Assembly: GCA_003133205.1 (NCBI GenBank) | Contig: PKWK01000034.1 | Span: 308 to 40,071, forward strand | Direction of reading: 5' to 3' | From: Granulicella sp. | Lineage (GTDB): Bacteria; Acidobacteriota; Terriglobia; Terriglobales; Acidobacteriaceae | Length of the DNA stretch: 39,764 nucleotides | Made by a program: the position numbers and the translations under genes | Shown here: positions 32,364-39,764 of the stretch, one piece after another | How the letters are laid out: the number at the start of each line of letters is the position of its first letter | Numbering within the stretch: position 1 is the stretch's first letter | Notes under the pieces: generated by a model | Told to the model about the DNA's origin: nothing | What the model saw: only the letters and a program-made list of their open reading frames with translations | Database searches by the model: none

Positions 32364-34131
32364 CGCCATCACCACCCAATTCGAGTACGAACAGAAGGTC
32401 AGCCGGATCTCGCGCTTCCTCTCCACACTGTTCGAGCGCGGCGACCTCATTGAGCTGCGCACCTTGGCTGCACCCGATGGCAAGATCCGGCGCATCCTCA
32501 CCGCCGATGTACACGTAGCCGCGCGGTGCGCCGTGCTGATGGAGAAGCAGGACTGCGACGTGTACTACTGCGTCAACCCCGCCGACCCGGACAGATGGTA
32601 TGCAAAGAACACCCTTCGCGACTTCTACAACACCTGCCAGTACGGTGCTTGGCGGACCTTGCAGGATGAGGACGTGAAAATCAGGAACACATTCTTCATC
32701 GACATCGATGCCCGCCGCCCGGACACCAAGGTCGCAGCCACACCCGAGCAGGTCGCGGCCACGCTGGTGGCGGCGAAGGCGATCCAGAATTATCTCTGCA
32801 TCGAGCTTGGTTGGGAAGAGCCCATCGTCGTCGGCAGCGGCAACGGCCACCATTTGCTCTTCAAGTCCGAACGCTACGCCGTCAAGGGTGAGTCGTGGCC
32901 GAGAGCGCTCGGCTTCCTCGCCAAGACCTTCTCGAACCCCGACGCCGACATCGACATCAAGGTGTGCAACCCATCCCGTCTCGCGCGGATGCCATATTGC
33001 TTGAACAAGAAATCTCAGCGCTTCGCTACCGTCCTCAGCTACCCCGTCATGCTGAAGCCGACCGGCTACGGAACGATGTGGAGCCTGAGCGAGAAGGGAG
33101 AAGCAGCCGCGCAGTACAGCGGCGACCGCACCACCAGCGCTCTTCTCCACGAAGACTTCGACGTTGAGGATTTCATCGAGGCCTTCCCCGACCAGTTCGG
33201 TGATCTGCTCAACGTCACCCCCGACGGCGATCTGACCTACTACAGCACGGAGATATGCCCGATCAAGGGTGCGCCCCACAGCAACCAACCCGGCAACGGT
33301 CATAACTGCCTCATCGTCGGCGGACCTTCCGGGCTCGGGTTCCAATGCTTCGGATGCGAGGGCACCATCGGCGATGTTCTCCGGCTCCTGCGTGAGCAAA
33401 CCGGTCACGGATACGACAGACCGATCTGGGCCGACGACGACCTAGATCACTCCGACCAGTGGTGGGACTCCCAGGCCAAGGTCTGGGTCGACTTCGATTG
33501 GGATGAACTGGGCAAGCGCTTCCCGGTCGAGCTCGCCGACGGTGGCATACCAGTCTGGCTCTATGCGGGCATCGCCACCGCAGTCATCGGCGACGACGGA
33601 GAGTTCGTGGAGCCGAAGGCGGTGGATGAGGAGGTTGTCGAAGAAGTTGAGGCCGAGGAGATCGTGGCCGAGGAAAAGGTCGAGGAGGAGGCTGTCGAAG
33701 AAGTCATCCCCGAACCCGTGACCGCCCACATCCACAGCGCCCACGTCACCGCGATCTTCAAATACTGCGCCAACTACGCCGATGGTCTCATCGCCCGCGT
33801 CAACCCCGCTGGACAGGCCGCCTTCCGCAAGGAGATCGAGCGCATCCTACGCGCGAACGACCGCAAGCGCATCTTCGAGCTCCTGGGTACGAGCATGATC
33901 ACCGAGCTCTACACGAACTTCTTGACGTCACCCGAGCCGCTGGATTTTGAAACCGATTTCATGCTCACCGGCACCATCGAGTTCCACGGCCATGAGATGG
34001 CGATCGCGGCGAAGGCCTTCACCGAGGCGAAGTGGCAGGCAAGTATCAGCGGAGAATCCGCTCCGCATAAGGCGGAGATGGGGTATGGTGATCACCATGA
34101 TCGACGCTCCCAAGCCCACCCAACCCGCTGA
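32320..34131 (+). CDS. archaeo-eukaryotic type primase-polymerase with zinc site
   Basis: A 603-residue protein. GTG 32320 is the first start; TTG 32353 (after AGGTG) is an alternative that removes 11 residues and overlaps the helicase stop. The AEP core is clear: NTFFIDIDARRPD at 123-135 (metal-binding D128 and D130), VVGSGNGHHLLFK at 170-182 (catalytic His) and DADIDIKVCNPSRLARMPYC at 208-227. Residues 311-350 hold a zinc-ribbon pattern (C313, H320, C343, C346), as in CHC2-like primase modules. Residues 429-466 are extremely acidic (VEEVEAEEIVAEEKVEEEA). The C-terminal 100 residues are unassigned. It should prime phage replication with the adjacent helicase. Confidence 0.78.
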   Translation: MRSKNTGIRCNLSTNAITTQFEYEQKVSRISRFLSTLFERGDLIELRTLAAPDGKIRRILTADVHVAARCAVLMEKQDCDVYYCVNPADPDRWYAKNTLRDFYNTCQYGAWRTLQDEDVKIRNTFFIDIDARRPDTKVAATPEQVAATLVAAKAIQNYLCIELGWEEPIVVGSGNGHHLLFKSERYAVKGESWPRALGFLAKTFSNPDADIDIKVCNPSRLARMPYCLNKKSQRFATVLSYPVMLKPTGYGTMWSLSEKGEAAAQYSGDRTTSALLHEDFDVEDFIEAFPDQFGDLLNVTPDGDLTYYSTEICPIKGAPHSNQPGNGHNCLIVGGPSGLGFQCFGCEGTIGDVLRLLREQTGHGYDRPIWADDDLDHSDQWWDSQAKVWVDFDWDELGKRFPVELADGGIPVWLYAGIATAVIGDDGEFVEPKAVDEEVVEEVEAEEIVAEEKVEEEAVEEVIPEPVTAHIHSAHVTAIFKYCANYADGLIARVNPAGQAAFRKEIERILRANDRKRIFELLGTSMITELYTNFLTSPEPLDFETDFMLTGTIEFHGHEMAIAAKAFTEAKWQASISGESAPHKAEMGYGDHHDRRSQAHPTR

Positions 34132-34354
34132 ACCCCGTCTACTCTACTCGCGCAAGGACGCCGCGTACCAGCTCTCAATCTCCACCCGGAGCCTGGACTA
34201 CCTGATCCGCGAGGGCCGTCTCCACACCCGGAAGATCGGTGGCCGGATTCTTGTCCCCCATGAGGAGCTGGTCCGCTTCATCGCGCACGATCGCTCGCAG
34301 GTCATGACACCCACCCGTGTCGTTGAGCAGGTTCGAGAGGTCGCCCATGGCTGA
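34085..34354 (+). CDS. excisionase-like HTH protein, copy 1
   Basis: An 89-residue protein from ATG 34085, with GGAG 7 nt upstream, beginning MVITMIDAPKPTQPAEPRLL. YSRKDAAYQLSISTRSLDYL then REGRLHTRKIGGRILVPHEE is the MerR/excisionase (HTH_17) pattern with a beta hairpin that reads out the DNA. It overlaps the end of the primase gene. The next two genes have the same domain, so a duplication series is likely. Such proteins act as recombination directionality factors or regulators. Confidence 0.78.
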   Translation: MVITMIDAPKPTQPAEPRLLYSRKDAAYQLSISTRSLDYLIREGRLHTRKIGGRILVPHEELVRFIAHDRSQVMTPTRVVEQVREVAHG

Positions 34355-34601
34355 CCAGAACCCCATCCCGCCCGCGCCAACTCGCCGCCTTCTTTACACG
34401 AAGAAGGAGGCCTGCTTCCAACTCTCCATCTCCCTGCGGAACCTGGACCGCCGCATCGCCGAGGGCACGGTGAAGACTAGACACCTGGGTGGACGGGTTC
34501 TGATACCGCACTCGGAACTCATACGGCTCTCCCGAGGTGACCAGCCACGATTGGGAGGTAAGAGAGCGCCCGAGAAATTTAAACAGGAAATCGAAGGCTG
34601 A
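34347..34601 (+). CDS. excisionase-like HTH protein, copy 2
   Basis: An 84-residue protein from ATG 34347, overlapping the upstream stop by 8 bp and with GAGAGG upstream, beginning MADQNPIPPAPTRRLLYTKK. The core LYTKKEACFQLSISLRNLDR then RIAEGTVKTRHLGGRVLIPH aligns with copy 1 over most of its length (YTKKEAxxQLSISxRxLD vs YSRKDAAYQLSISTRSLD), so these two are recent paralogues. The C-terminus is basic (GGKRAPEKFKQEIEG). Confidence 0.78.
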   Translation: MADQNPIPPAPTRRLLYTKKEACFQLSISLRNLDRRIAEGTVKTRHLGGRVLIPHSELIRLSRGDQPRLGGKRAPEKFKQEIEG

Positions 34602-34665
34602 TATTTGGAGCCGAGGCAACTTTCCCGGTATTACCTAAAGACACCCCGTAAGTGAGACCCGTTTT

Positions 34666-34956
34666 ATGTCCACCGCCACCATCCCCGACTTCTCCAACGC
34701 CGCCATGTCCTACATGGCCCAGGCGCTCGCCGGGCAGGTCGCTTCCCTGCTTAAGGATGAGCTGGCGCGTGTCGGCGGCACCAGCATCCAACCTATGCTC
34801 CTCGACGTGAAGCAGGCCGCCGTGTACCTCGGGCGCAGCGAGCAATCGGTCCAGCACATCATCGCGGACAAGGGCTTACCCGTTGTGCGCCATGGCCGCC
34901 GGGTTCACCTGCACCGTCCCGACCTGGATGACTGGATCGAGAAGAATAAGTTCTGA
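34666..34956 (+). CDS. excisionase-like HTH protein, copy 3
   Basis: A 96-residue protein beginning MSTATIPDFSNAAMSYMAQA. The C-terminal half LLDVKQAAVYLGRSEQSVQH then VVRHGRRVHLHRPDLDDWIE is the canonical excisionase HTH_17 form, more divergent from copies 1 and 2. It lies just upstream of the integrase (30 bp), the usual xis position, so it is the best candidate for the true excisionase. Confidence 0.78.
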   Translation: MSTATIPDFSNAAMSYMAQALAGQVASLLKDELARVGGTSIQPMLLDVKQAAVYLGRSEQSVQHIIADKGLPVVRHGRRVHLHRPDLDDWIEKNKF

Positions 34957-34986
34957 CGCACTAGCGCTCGTGCTACAGTCGACCCC

Positions 34987-36126
34987 ATGCCAAGACGAGT
35001 TGATGGTTCCGGTTCAATTTATAAGCGCGGCAACATCTGGTGGGTCCAAATTCAGGTGAAGGGCAAGTCGGTCGCGCAGTCCAGCAAATCGAACAAGAAG
35101 GCCGACGCAATCACCCTTCGCGACAAGCTGCTCGCACGGCGGGTCCGGGGCGAGCTCTCCGGCGGAACTCCGGATCGCATCCTGATCGGCGAACTGCTCG
35201 ACGACGTCCTGGAGAGCGACATCAAGGAGTCAACCCGTAAGGTGTGGAAGCTGGTGGTGGCGGCGAACGTCAGGCCCTTCTTTAGCCGGATCAAAGCCGT
35301 CAACCTCACCTCTGCAAAAATGAACGAGTACCGGAAGAAGCGCATCGGCGAAGGTGTGGTCGACTCCACCGTGAACCGGGAGCTCTCCATCCTACGCACC
35401 GCTTACCACAACGCCAGGAAGATCACGCCGCCGAAGGTTCACGTCGTTCCCTACTTCCCGATGATGAAGGAGACCACGGTGCGCCAGGGCTTCGTGGCCG
35501 ACGATACCTACGCCCGGCTCCGCGACGAGCTGCCCCAGGAGCTCAAGGCCCTCTATCTCACCTACTTCATCTCCGGCGTGCGCAAGAGCGAGCTACTGGA
35601 CATCGAGTGGCCCCAGGTTGACTTCGAGGCCGACGTCATCGTGCTAGAGAAGGGCAAGACCAAAACCGATGACCCACGCACCATCCCCATCCTCCCCGGC
35701 GACCACCGGAATCTCCTGCTCGCACTCTCGGAGGATCACAAGGCGAACTGGCCGGAATCACCGTGGGTGTTCTCGCGCTGCGGCGAGCAGATCAAAGACT
35801 TCCGGGGGGCATGGAAGGATGCCTGCATCCGCGCCGGAGTGCCCGGGCTTCTAGTTCACGATCTTCGCCGGACGGCTGTTCGCAACATGCGCCGCGCCGG
35901 TGTGCCCCAGGTGATTCGGATGAAGATCAGCGGGCACAAGACGGACTCGATGGAGCGCCGGTACAATATCACTGGGGTCGAAGATGTTAAGATCGCGAAG
36001 GACCTCATGGGCACCTGGATACGGGACATCGAAAGCGCATCCGCGACTGTAGTAAAAACTGTAGCAACCGAGGGGGACAAGACGGTACTCAGCGATACAC
36101 GCCCCCTCCGGAAATCAACAAGATGA
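34987..36126 (+). CDS. int: tyrosine-family integrase
   Basis: A 379-residue protein beginning MPRRVDGSGSIYKRGNIWWV. An N-terminal arm-binding domain (about 8-50), a core-binding SAM-like helix bundle (about 65-150) and a catalytic domain are seen. Catalytic residues: R199 in ISGVRKSELL, K224 or K226 in GKTKTD, H291 and R294 in HDLRRTAV, H317 in SGHKTD and the nucleophile Y326 in ERRYNI. Integrates and, with an excisionase, removes the prophage. Its stop lies 34 bp from the tRNA-derived attachment core, as usual for tRNA-targeting integrases. Confidence 0.93.
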   Translation: MPRRVDGSGSIYKRGNIWWVQIQVKGKSVAQSSKSNKKADAITLRDKLLARRVRGELSGGTPDRILIGELLDDVLESDIKESTRKVWKLVVAANVRPFFSRIKAVNLTSAKMNEYRKKRIGEGVVDSTVNRELSILRTAYHNARKITPPKVHVVPYFPMMKETTVRQGFVADDTYARLRDELPQELKALYLTYFISGVRKSELLDIEWPQVDFEADVIVLEKGKTKTDDPRTIPILPGDHRNLLLALSEDHKANWPESPWVFSRCGEQIKDFRGAWKDACIRAGVPGLLVHDLRRTAVRNMRRAGVPQVIRMKISGHKTDSMERRYNITGVEDVKIAKDLMGTWIRDIESASATVVKTVATEGDKTVLSDTRPLRKSTR

Positions 36127-36160
36127 TACCCCACAATGTTGGGTGATACACTGTCAAGAG

Positions 36161-36215
36161 GCTTGAGGTGCTAGCGCCGCAAGGCATAGGGGTTCAAGTC
36201 CCCTCCTCCGCACCA
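36161..36215 (+). other. right attachment site: 3' half of tRNA-Leu(GAG)
   Basis: The sequence reads from the anticodon loop TTGAGGT (36163-36169, anticodon GAG), through the stem GCTAG, a Leu-type variable arm GCC-GCAA-GGC and the T arm AGGGG-TTCAAGT-CCCCT, to the acceptor strand CCTCCGC, discriminator A and CCA (36213-36215). The 5' half is absent: bases before 36161 do not pair. This is the displaced tRNA 3' end left by integration, so the attachment core spans about 36161-36215. The intact gene is predicted beyond the left edge, plus strand. Confidence 0.85.
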
Positions 36216-36538
36216 AACATTCAATAAGAATCGCGAAATGAACCGGAAAAGTAAGCCCTTTAAGCATATGCAGGGCTTTTCTGTTTTCGGGTTTTGTCTC
36301 TCTAGTCTCATTGGGGGACTTTGGGGACTGGAACTCAATAAAATTTTCGTGCTAAGGTATACCGCCCCTAATCAATAACTTGCGTAAAATATTTCCTGAA
36401 ATTGGGTCTGAATGCGTCGTCAGTCCAATACACCACCGCTGGAAAACATTTGCAAAAACATAACTAAGCTCGTGTACCGCTCCGTATCCGAATTGTCCCG
36501 TTGATTCGGCAATCACTGCCCCAGAAGGAACCACTGGA
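36216..36538. other. 323-bp host intergenic stretch
   Basis: Apart from the terminator at 36253-36287 nothing is clearly coding. A leftward 60-codon frame at 36352-36534 (reads VIAESTGQFGYGAVHELSYV) is open and of lower GC than its surroundings, but has no known family. The last 30 bases contain the GAAGGA ribosome site of the DUF429-like pseudogene. Confidence 0.4.
36253..36287 (+). terminator. terminator of the tRNA-Leu gene
   Basis: AAGCCCT (36253-36259) and AGGGCTT (36272-36278) pair, followed by TTCTGTTTT. It lies 38 bp after the CCA end, as expected for the native terminator of the tRNA in the uninterrupted host. Confidence 0.65.
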
Positions 36539-36799
36539 ATGACTCAGTTCGAACGCTACATCGGCATCGACTACTCGGGCGCGGAAACGCCGGACTCCAG
36601 TTGCAGGGGACTCCGCGTCTATGTTGCCGAGGACACCGGCTCACCCGAACAGGTTCAGCCCCCGCCCAGTCCACGCCGTTACTGGACTCGCCGTGGTCTT
36701 GCCGAATGGCTCTGTGAGGAACTCGACCGGGACATCCCGACTCTGGTCGGCATCGACACGCCTTTCCTGCGCTACCTATATTGTCTGATGAAGTTGTGA
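36539..36799 (+). pseudogene. truncated DUF429-like protein
   Basis: An ATG with GAAGGA upstream opens a frame reading YIGIDYSGAETPDSSCRGLR, then PPPSPRRYWTRRGLAEWLCE and DIPTLVGIDTPF, which is the N-terminal 80 or so residues of a DUF429/RNase H-like family. Relatives continue for about 180 more residues, starting with a GIDHGFSFPLRYF-like stretch. Here, after VGID, the sequence reads TPFLRYLYCLMKL and stops. The stop lies inside the end of the oppositely oriented ferritin-like gene, so a deletion or insertion has removed the rest. Confidence 0.65.
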
Positions 36800-37090
36800 T
36801 TTCGCAATTTCTGCCACTTCTCCAGCCCCCTTGGCATAGAGCGCCTCTTCATCAGGAGCAAGCGCGTACAACAGCTTCAGAAACTCTCCTGCGTGTACAA
36901 GTTCCTCGTTCGCTATGTCCTTGAGCACTGCCACGGCGAGTTTGTTGCCGGTTGACTCGGCAAGCTGCAAATACATCTGAGTCGCTTCGTACTCTGCGGC
37001 TACCATGAACCGAATCGCTCTGATGAGTTCCTCATCCGTGAGCTTCCTGCTGTTCGCCAACTCTGAAAAAGGTGACCCGAACTGTGGCAT
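36776..37090 (-). CDS. small ferritin-like protein (encapsulated-ferritin type)
   Basis: A 104-residue protein from ATG 37090 (MPQFGSPFSELANSRKLTDE) with GGCGGAGGAA upstream. Two helices carry the metal ligands: FMVAAEYEATQMY (E33) and NEELVHAGEF (E63 and H66, an E-x2-H). The spacing matches the E32/E62/H65 ferroxidase set of encapsulated ferritins, which assemble with two subunits sharing one diiron site and oxidise and store iron. No encapsulin gene is in the window, so cargo status is not tested. Its last codons overlap the truncated DUF429-like frame, a convergent arrangement. Confidence 0.72.
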   Translation of the reverse strand: MPQFGSPFSELANSRKLTDEELIRAIRFMVAAEYEATQMYLQLAESTGNKLAVAVLKDIANEELVHAGEFLKLLYALAPDEEALYAKGAGEVAEIAKSQLHQTI

Positions 37091-37325
37091 ATCATTTTCC
37101 TCCGCCTCATGCACGTTGACACGTCAAAACTTGGATTGCGGCTTTGAGGGTTATCACGTTTATAGTCCCGTGGCTTGCTGAGGTCTGAGCGGGATTGACC
37201 ATCGCCACAATGTTCGTTTGTTTCCGCCGAACAAACAGGGAAAATACCGTACGAAGTACGCGGCTTATCTGGAGTCCAGAAGGCTTTGCCTTATGAGGCC
37301 GTAACGGGAGACTGGCTCTCGCTGG

Positions 37326-37493
37326 TCATCCCCTATTCGCGATGCTGCCGCCTTGGCAGGAGTGGGCAGTTTCATCCTCCTTCAGGTCGGTCTCCAGTTT
37401 CTGATTGGATATGGTCTGAAAGCATTTGGGGCAGATAGCGTCGAATGTAAGGTCGAGATTCTTCCGATGGGGAAAGTCAGTTTCGCTTGTCAT
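37326..37493 (-). CDS. small paired-Cys protein (55 residues)
   Basis: The frame MTSETDFPHRKNLDLTFDAI then CPKCFQTISNQK...ETAHSC gives C21-x2-C24 and H44-x-C46, a compact zinc-like site. GAAAGG lies about 9 nt before ATG 37493, so this start is preferred to the long frame. Small proteins with FDxIC-x2-CF and HxC are, as I remember, common in Acidobacteriota genomes; function unknown. A related 84-residue protein lies at 39246-39500. Confidence 0.6.
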   Translation of the reverse strand: MTSETDFPHRKNLDLTFDAICPKCFQTISNQKLETDLKEDETAHSCQGGSIANRG

Positions 37494-37896
37494 CGCACAC
37501 AGCCTTTCGTTGTGCGTCACGTTTCTCTCGCTCAAAAATCCTAGCCGCCAATGAGGCGGCTTAGGTCGGCGAAAGCCGCGAGAGAATCGGGTAGTACGCA
37601 TTATTATGGGCGTTGTCCTATCCTGAGTCTGGTCAGGATTGCTCACCCTCCGCCGTACTCGCTCTCCCTGCCGACTTCGGACACTTGATTGAGGCTGAAG
37701 CGGTGCAGCGTTCCGTACTCTACTTCCCTTGAAGCCGTGACCTGTTCGTGCCATCCCCCCCGCCGCCTAAACCGTTTATCCGTTTGTCGCCTGTTCCAGT
37801 AACAAAGCTACGGTCACGGCAGACAATCTCACAATCCTAAACGTCGGTGCGGTGGTAACATACTGTCCGCTGGACTGGGGCCACAGGGGAGCATCC
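37494..37896. other. 403-bp intergenic stretch with a hairpin
   Basis: GCCGCC (37544-37549) and GGCGGC (37555-37560) form a hairpin that, read leftward, is followed by TAGGATTTTTG, a terminator-like arrangement, though no leftward gene was found upstream of it. The rest holds no supported gene. The right end has the GGGGAG ribosome site of the ferredoxin-methyltransferase. Confidence 0.45.
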
Positions 37897-39249
37897 ATGG
37901 AGCCGTTTCATCAGCACGTATTCGTCTGCACACAGAGTAAGCCCGAAGGAGTTGCGTCGTGCCCTAATCATGGCTCTCTGCGGATTTTGCAGACTCTGGA
38001 GCGCGAACTTGATTCCCAGGGGCTGGACGAACAAGTTCAGGTGACTACCTGCGGTTGCCTCGGCGTGTGCGAGAACGGGCCGGTCATGATCACCTATCCC
38101 GAGGGAATCTGGTATCGGGGAGTAAGAGAAGAGGATGTTCCGGAAATCGTTGACTCCCATTTACGATCCGGCAAGGTTGTGTCGCGCCTTGTGTGGAGTG
38201 ATGCTCCGGCCATGAAAGCGGAGATTACAGAGAGTCGCAATTACTATCGGGCCGTGCTTCAGGCCAAAGATGAAGCTGGAACCCTTCCGGACGGTCTCAA
38301 CGAGATGATCCGCTCGTTCATGCCGAGCCGGGCGGTGCTCACGGCGCTTGAGCTGGACGTATTCACGGCTGTTGCCAGCGGCGCTTCTGCTGAGCAAGTA
38401 GCCCAGACAATCCACGCCGATCCCCGGGCCACCGAGATGCTGTTGAATGCGCTGGTCAGCCTGAAGCTGCTCGACAAGAAGGAGGGAAGATTCTTCAACA
38501 CGGTTGCGGCGGCTCGTTTCTTCTGCGAGGGCTCGCGCGACAATGCCCGTGGTGGCCTGATGCACACAGCTCATCTGTGGCGCCGATGGACCTCGCTGAC
38601 GGAATGCGTGCGGGCTGGGACGTCGGTCGAGACCGGCAGCCGCGAAGAGCGCTCGGTGACCGATTTCATCGCAGCCATGGATCGCAATGCTCAGGAGCGG
38701 GCCGACGCCGTAGTCAGGGCGACCGGGATCCAGGGCATCACGCGCATGCTGGACCTGGGGGGAGGATCGGGAGCCTATTCCATTGCATTTGCGCGGGCTG
38801 TACCTGGGCTGATGGCAGAGATTCTGGACAGGAGCGATGTACTTCCTCTCACGCAGGAATACATTCGGAAGGCCGGGCTCGCTGGCCGCATTGCCACTCG
38901 GGCAGGCGATATGCTGTGTGACCCGCTGGGCGAGGATTACGACCTCATTCTGGCCTCCGCAATCTGTCACATGTTTTCTCCGGAAGAAAACCGTGGTCTG
39001 TTCCGCCGGGTCCGTCAGGCACTTGGGCCGAAGGAAAAGTTCGTCGTGCAGGACTTTATTCTGGAGCCGGACAAGACCGTTCCCCTGTTTGCCGCGCTGT
39101 TCTCGCTGAATATGCTGGTGGGGACGCAAGCTGGCAGCAGCTACAGTGAACCGGAATATGCGAGTTGGCTGCGGGACGCGGGTTTCTCGGACGTGCGGCG
39201 GGTGCGCCTGCCCGGACCGGTCGGGCTGATGATCGCCGCCGGTGCTTAG
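37897..39249 (+). CDS. [2Fe-2S] thioredoxin-like ferredoxin fused to methyltransferase
   Basis: A 450-residue protein from ATG 37897, with GGGGAG 6-7 nt upstream. Residues 1-95 are a thioredoxin-like ferredoxin: C11, C22, C54 and C58 (CLGVCENGP) form the [2Fe-2S] ligand set. Residues about 110-450 are an O-methyltransferase: a dimerisation winged helix (AVLTALELDVFTAVASGASA) then SAM-binding MLDLGGGSGAYSIAFAR (about 284-300), DRSDVLPLTQEY and the late motif VVQDFILEPDKTVPLF. Such a fusion suggests a redox-linked methylation, but substrate and pathway are unknown. It is a host gene. Confidence 0.78.
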   Translation: MEPFHQHVFVCTQSKPEGVASCPNHGSLRILQTLERELDSQGLDEQVQVTTCGCLGVCENGPVMITYPEGIWYRGVREEDVPEIVDSHLRSGKVVSRLVWSDAPAMKAEITESRNYYRAVLQAKDEAGTLPDGLNEMIRSFMPSRAVLTALELDVFTAVASGASAEQVAQTIHADPRATEMLLNALVSLKLLDKKEGRFFNTVAAARFFCEGSRDNARGGLMHTAHLWRRWTSLTECVRAGTSVETGSREERSVTDFIAAMDRNAQERADAVVRATGIQGITRMLDLGGGSGAYSIAFARAVPGLMAEILDRSDVLPLTQEYIRKAGLAGRIATRAGDMLCDPLGEDYDLILASAICHMFSPEENRGLFRRVRQALGPKEKFVVQDFILEPDKTVPLFAALFSLNMLVGTQAGSSYSEPEYASWLRDAGFSDVRRVRLPGPVGLMIAAGA

Positions 39250-39500
39250 GCCGTCCTCTGACGTTGATCTGTCCGGGGATCGCGCTGGGACATAGGCCCG
39301 GGATGCCTCATGGACTCCACTCGACTCAGGCAACCACGTTCCGCCAGGAAAGCCGAATCGCGGACATGGGCCTTGTGCTTCTCTGCAAGTTCGGCCTGAG
39401 CCTCAGAGCGGGCGACGGTCGCAAAGCAGGCCAAGCTTATCGAGTCGTGTGACCCGTCTTTGTTTTGCCTATGTGGATAGAGTGTTACTGTGTCTGCCAT
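39246..39500 (-). CDS. small protein related to the 55-residue paired-Cys protein
   Basis: An 84-residue protein starting MADTVTLYPHRQNKDGSHDS, convergent with the methyltransferase (4-bp overlap of stops). The segment SHDSISLACFATVARSEAQA then LAEKHKAHVRDSAFLAERGC aligns with FDAICPKCFQTISN... ...HSC of the 55-residue protein. C24 and H44 of the shorter protein are kept as C25 and H45, while C21 and C46 become S22 and R47, so half of the presumed zinc ligands are lost. The C-terminal 25 residues are basic. ATG 39500 is preferred to 39557. Confidence 0.55.
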   Translation of the reverse strand: MADTVTLYPHRQNKDGSHDSISLACFATVARSEAQAELAEKHKAHVRDSAFLAERGCLSRVESMRHPGPMSQRDPRTDQRQRTA

Positions 39501-39580
39501 CGCGTCTCCAATGGGTGTCTGTAGCCGTAGGATAGGGGAAGTCTTGATCGGAAACATCCTCTGGACAGTTCAACCTAGCT

Positions 39581-39764
39581 ATGCCGCCCCGCAAGCGGAA
39601 GGCGGAAGAAAACTATCCGAGGCCGAACCCGAAGGATGCTCGTTCTCCGAAGGGCATCATGTGGCGCCAGGGTAGGCGTTTCATCGGACGAGCAACGAGA
39701 CGGAGATCGCCGTCGGGATGGGGTGGTCGTGCGAGGTTGATGTCGCTTCGCGGTCTTACCGAGA
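39581..39764 (+). CDS. possible basic protein, partial at right edge
   Basis: An ATG at 39581 opens a frame with no stop to the window end (61 codons): MPPRKRKAEENYPRPNPKDA then RSPKGIMWRQGRRF and a strongly Arg-rich continuation. No convincing ribosome-binding site is seen and no family is recognised. The composition could be a nucleic-acid-binding protein or a chance frame in GC-rich DNA. Confidence 0.3.
   Translation, partial: MPPRKRKAEENYPRPNPKDARSPKGIMWRQGRRFIGRATRRRSPSGWGGRARLMSLRGLTE

Noticed and set aside
32269..33408. 379-codon frame on the minus strand
   Set aside because: It lies opposite the AEP primase, whose motifs are clear; the translation is Val/Gly/Asp-rich with no recognisable domain.
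36352..36534. 60-codon leftward frame in host DNA
   Set aside because: Only GTG start, no family, lower GC; kept as a remark and not as a gene.
37216..37236. Inverted repeat GTTTGTT / AACAAAC
   Set aside because: A 7-bp AT-rich stem with no T-run and no nearby gene start; probably chance.

Overview
The window is mostly one siphovirus-type (long-tailed, HK97-fold) prophage. Its right end lies in a tRNA-Leu(GAG) fragment at 36161-36215, followed by about 3.5 kb of host chromosome. The DNA is GC-rich. The host side carries a [2Fe-2S] ferredoxin-methyltransferase fusion and two small paired-Cys proteins of a kind I associate with Acidobacteriota (Terriglobia). That host guess comes from memory of such proteins and was not searched.

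Layout. (1) 1-2221, minus strand: DUF5131 (phage Gp37/Gp68, three-Cys motif), its partner TcmP, then the N-terminus of a large type ISP-like restriction-modification enzyme that runs off the left edge. They lie beyond the late-operon terminator and look like an accessory, probably DNA-modifying or defensive, cargo unit. (2) 2494-28822, minus strand: the structural genes. In transcription order these are two small genes, an HNH/P-loop fusion, small terminase, major capsid, large terminase, an HTH protein, portal, ClpP-like protease, connector, head closure, tail terminator, an HK97 gp10-like protein, a glycosyltransferase, tail tube, tail chaperones joined by a -1 frameshift, tape measure, a tail-tip set resembling gene transfer agents (DUF2460, DUF2163, NlpC/P60, hub), two fibre-like proteins and lysis genes. 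The operon ends at a U-tract terminator at 2494-2528. (3) 28886-29942: a terminator, one small leftward gene and a 680-bp control region full of inverted repeats. (4) 29943-36126, plus strand: early genes, namely a Cys/His protein, a double winged-helix protein, a helicase-like ATPase, an AEP-type primase, three consecutive excisionase-like HTH genes and the tyrosine integrase. (5) 36216-39764: host DNA with a truncated DUF429-like pseudogene, a ferritin-like protein, the two paired-Cys proteins and the ferredoxin-methyltransferase.

The displaced 3' half of the tRNA lies at the right end, so an intact tRNA-Leu(GAG) on the plus strand is expected left of the window. That would place the restriction-modification/TcmP/DUF5131 genes inside the prophage. 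Most notable are this cargo unit, the major capsid gene lying between the two terminase genes, the canonical CCCAAAC slippery site, the glycosyltransferase inside the tail operon, the HNH-ATPase fusion and the repeat-rich control region without a recognisable CI/Cro pair.
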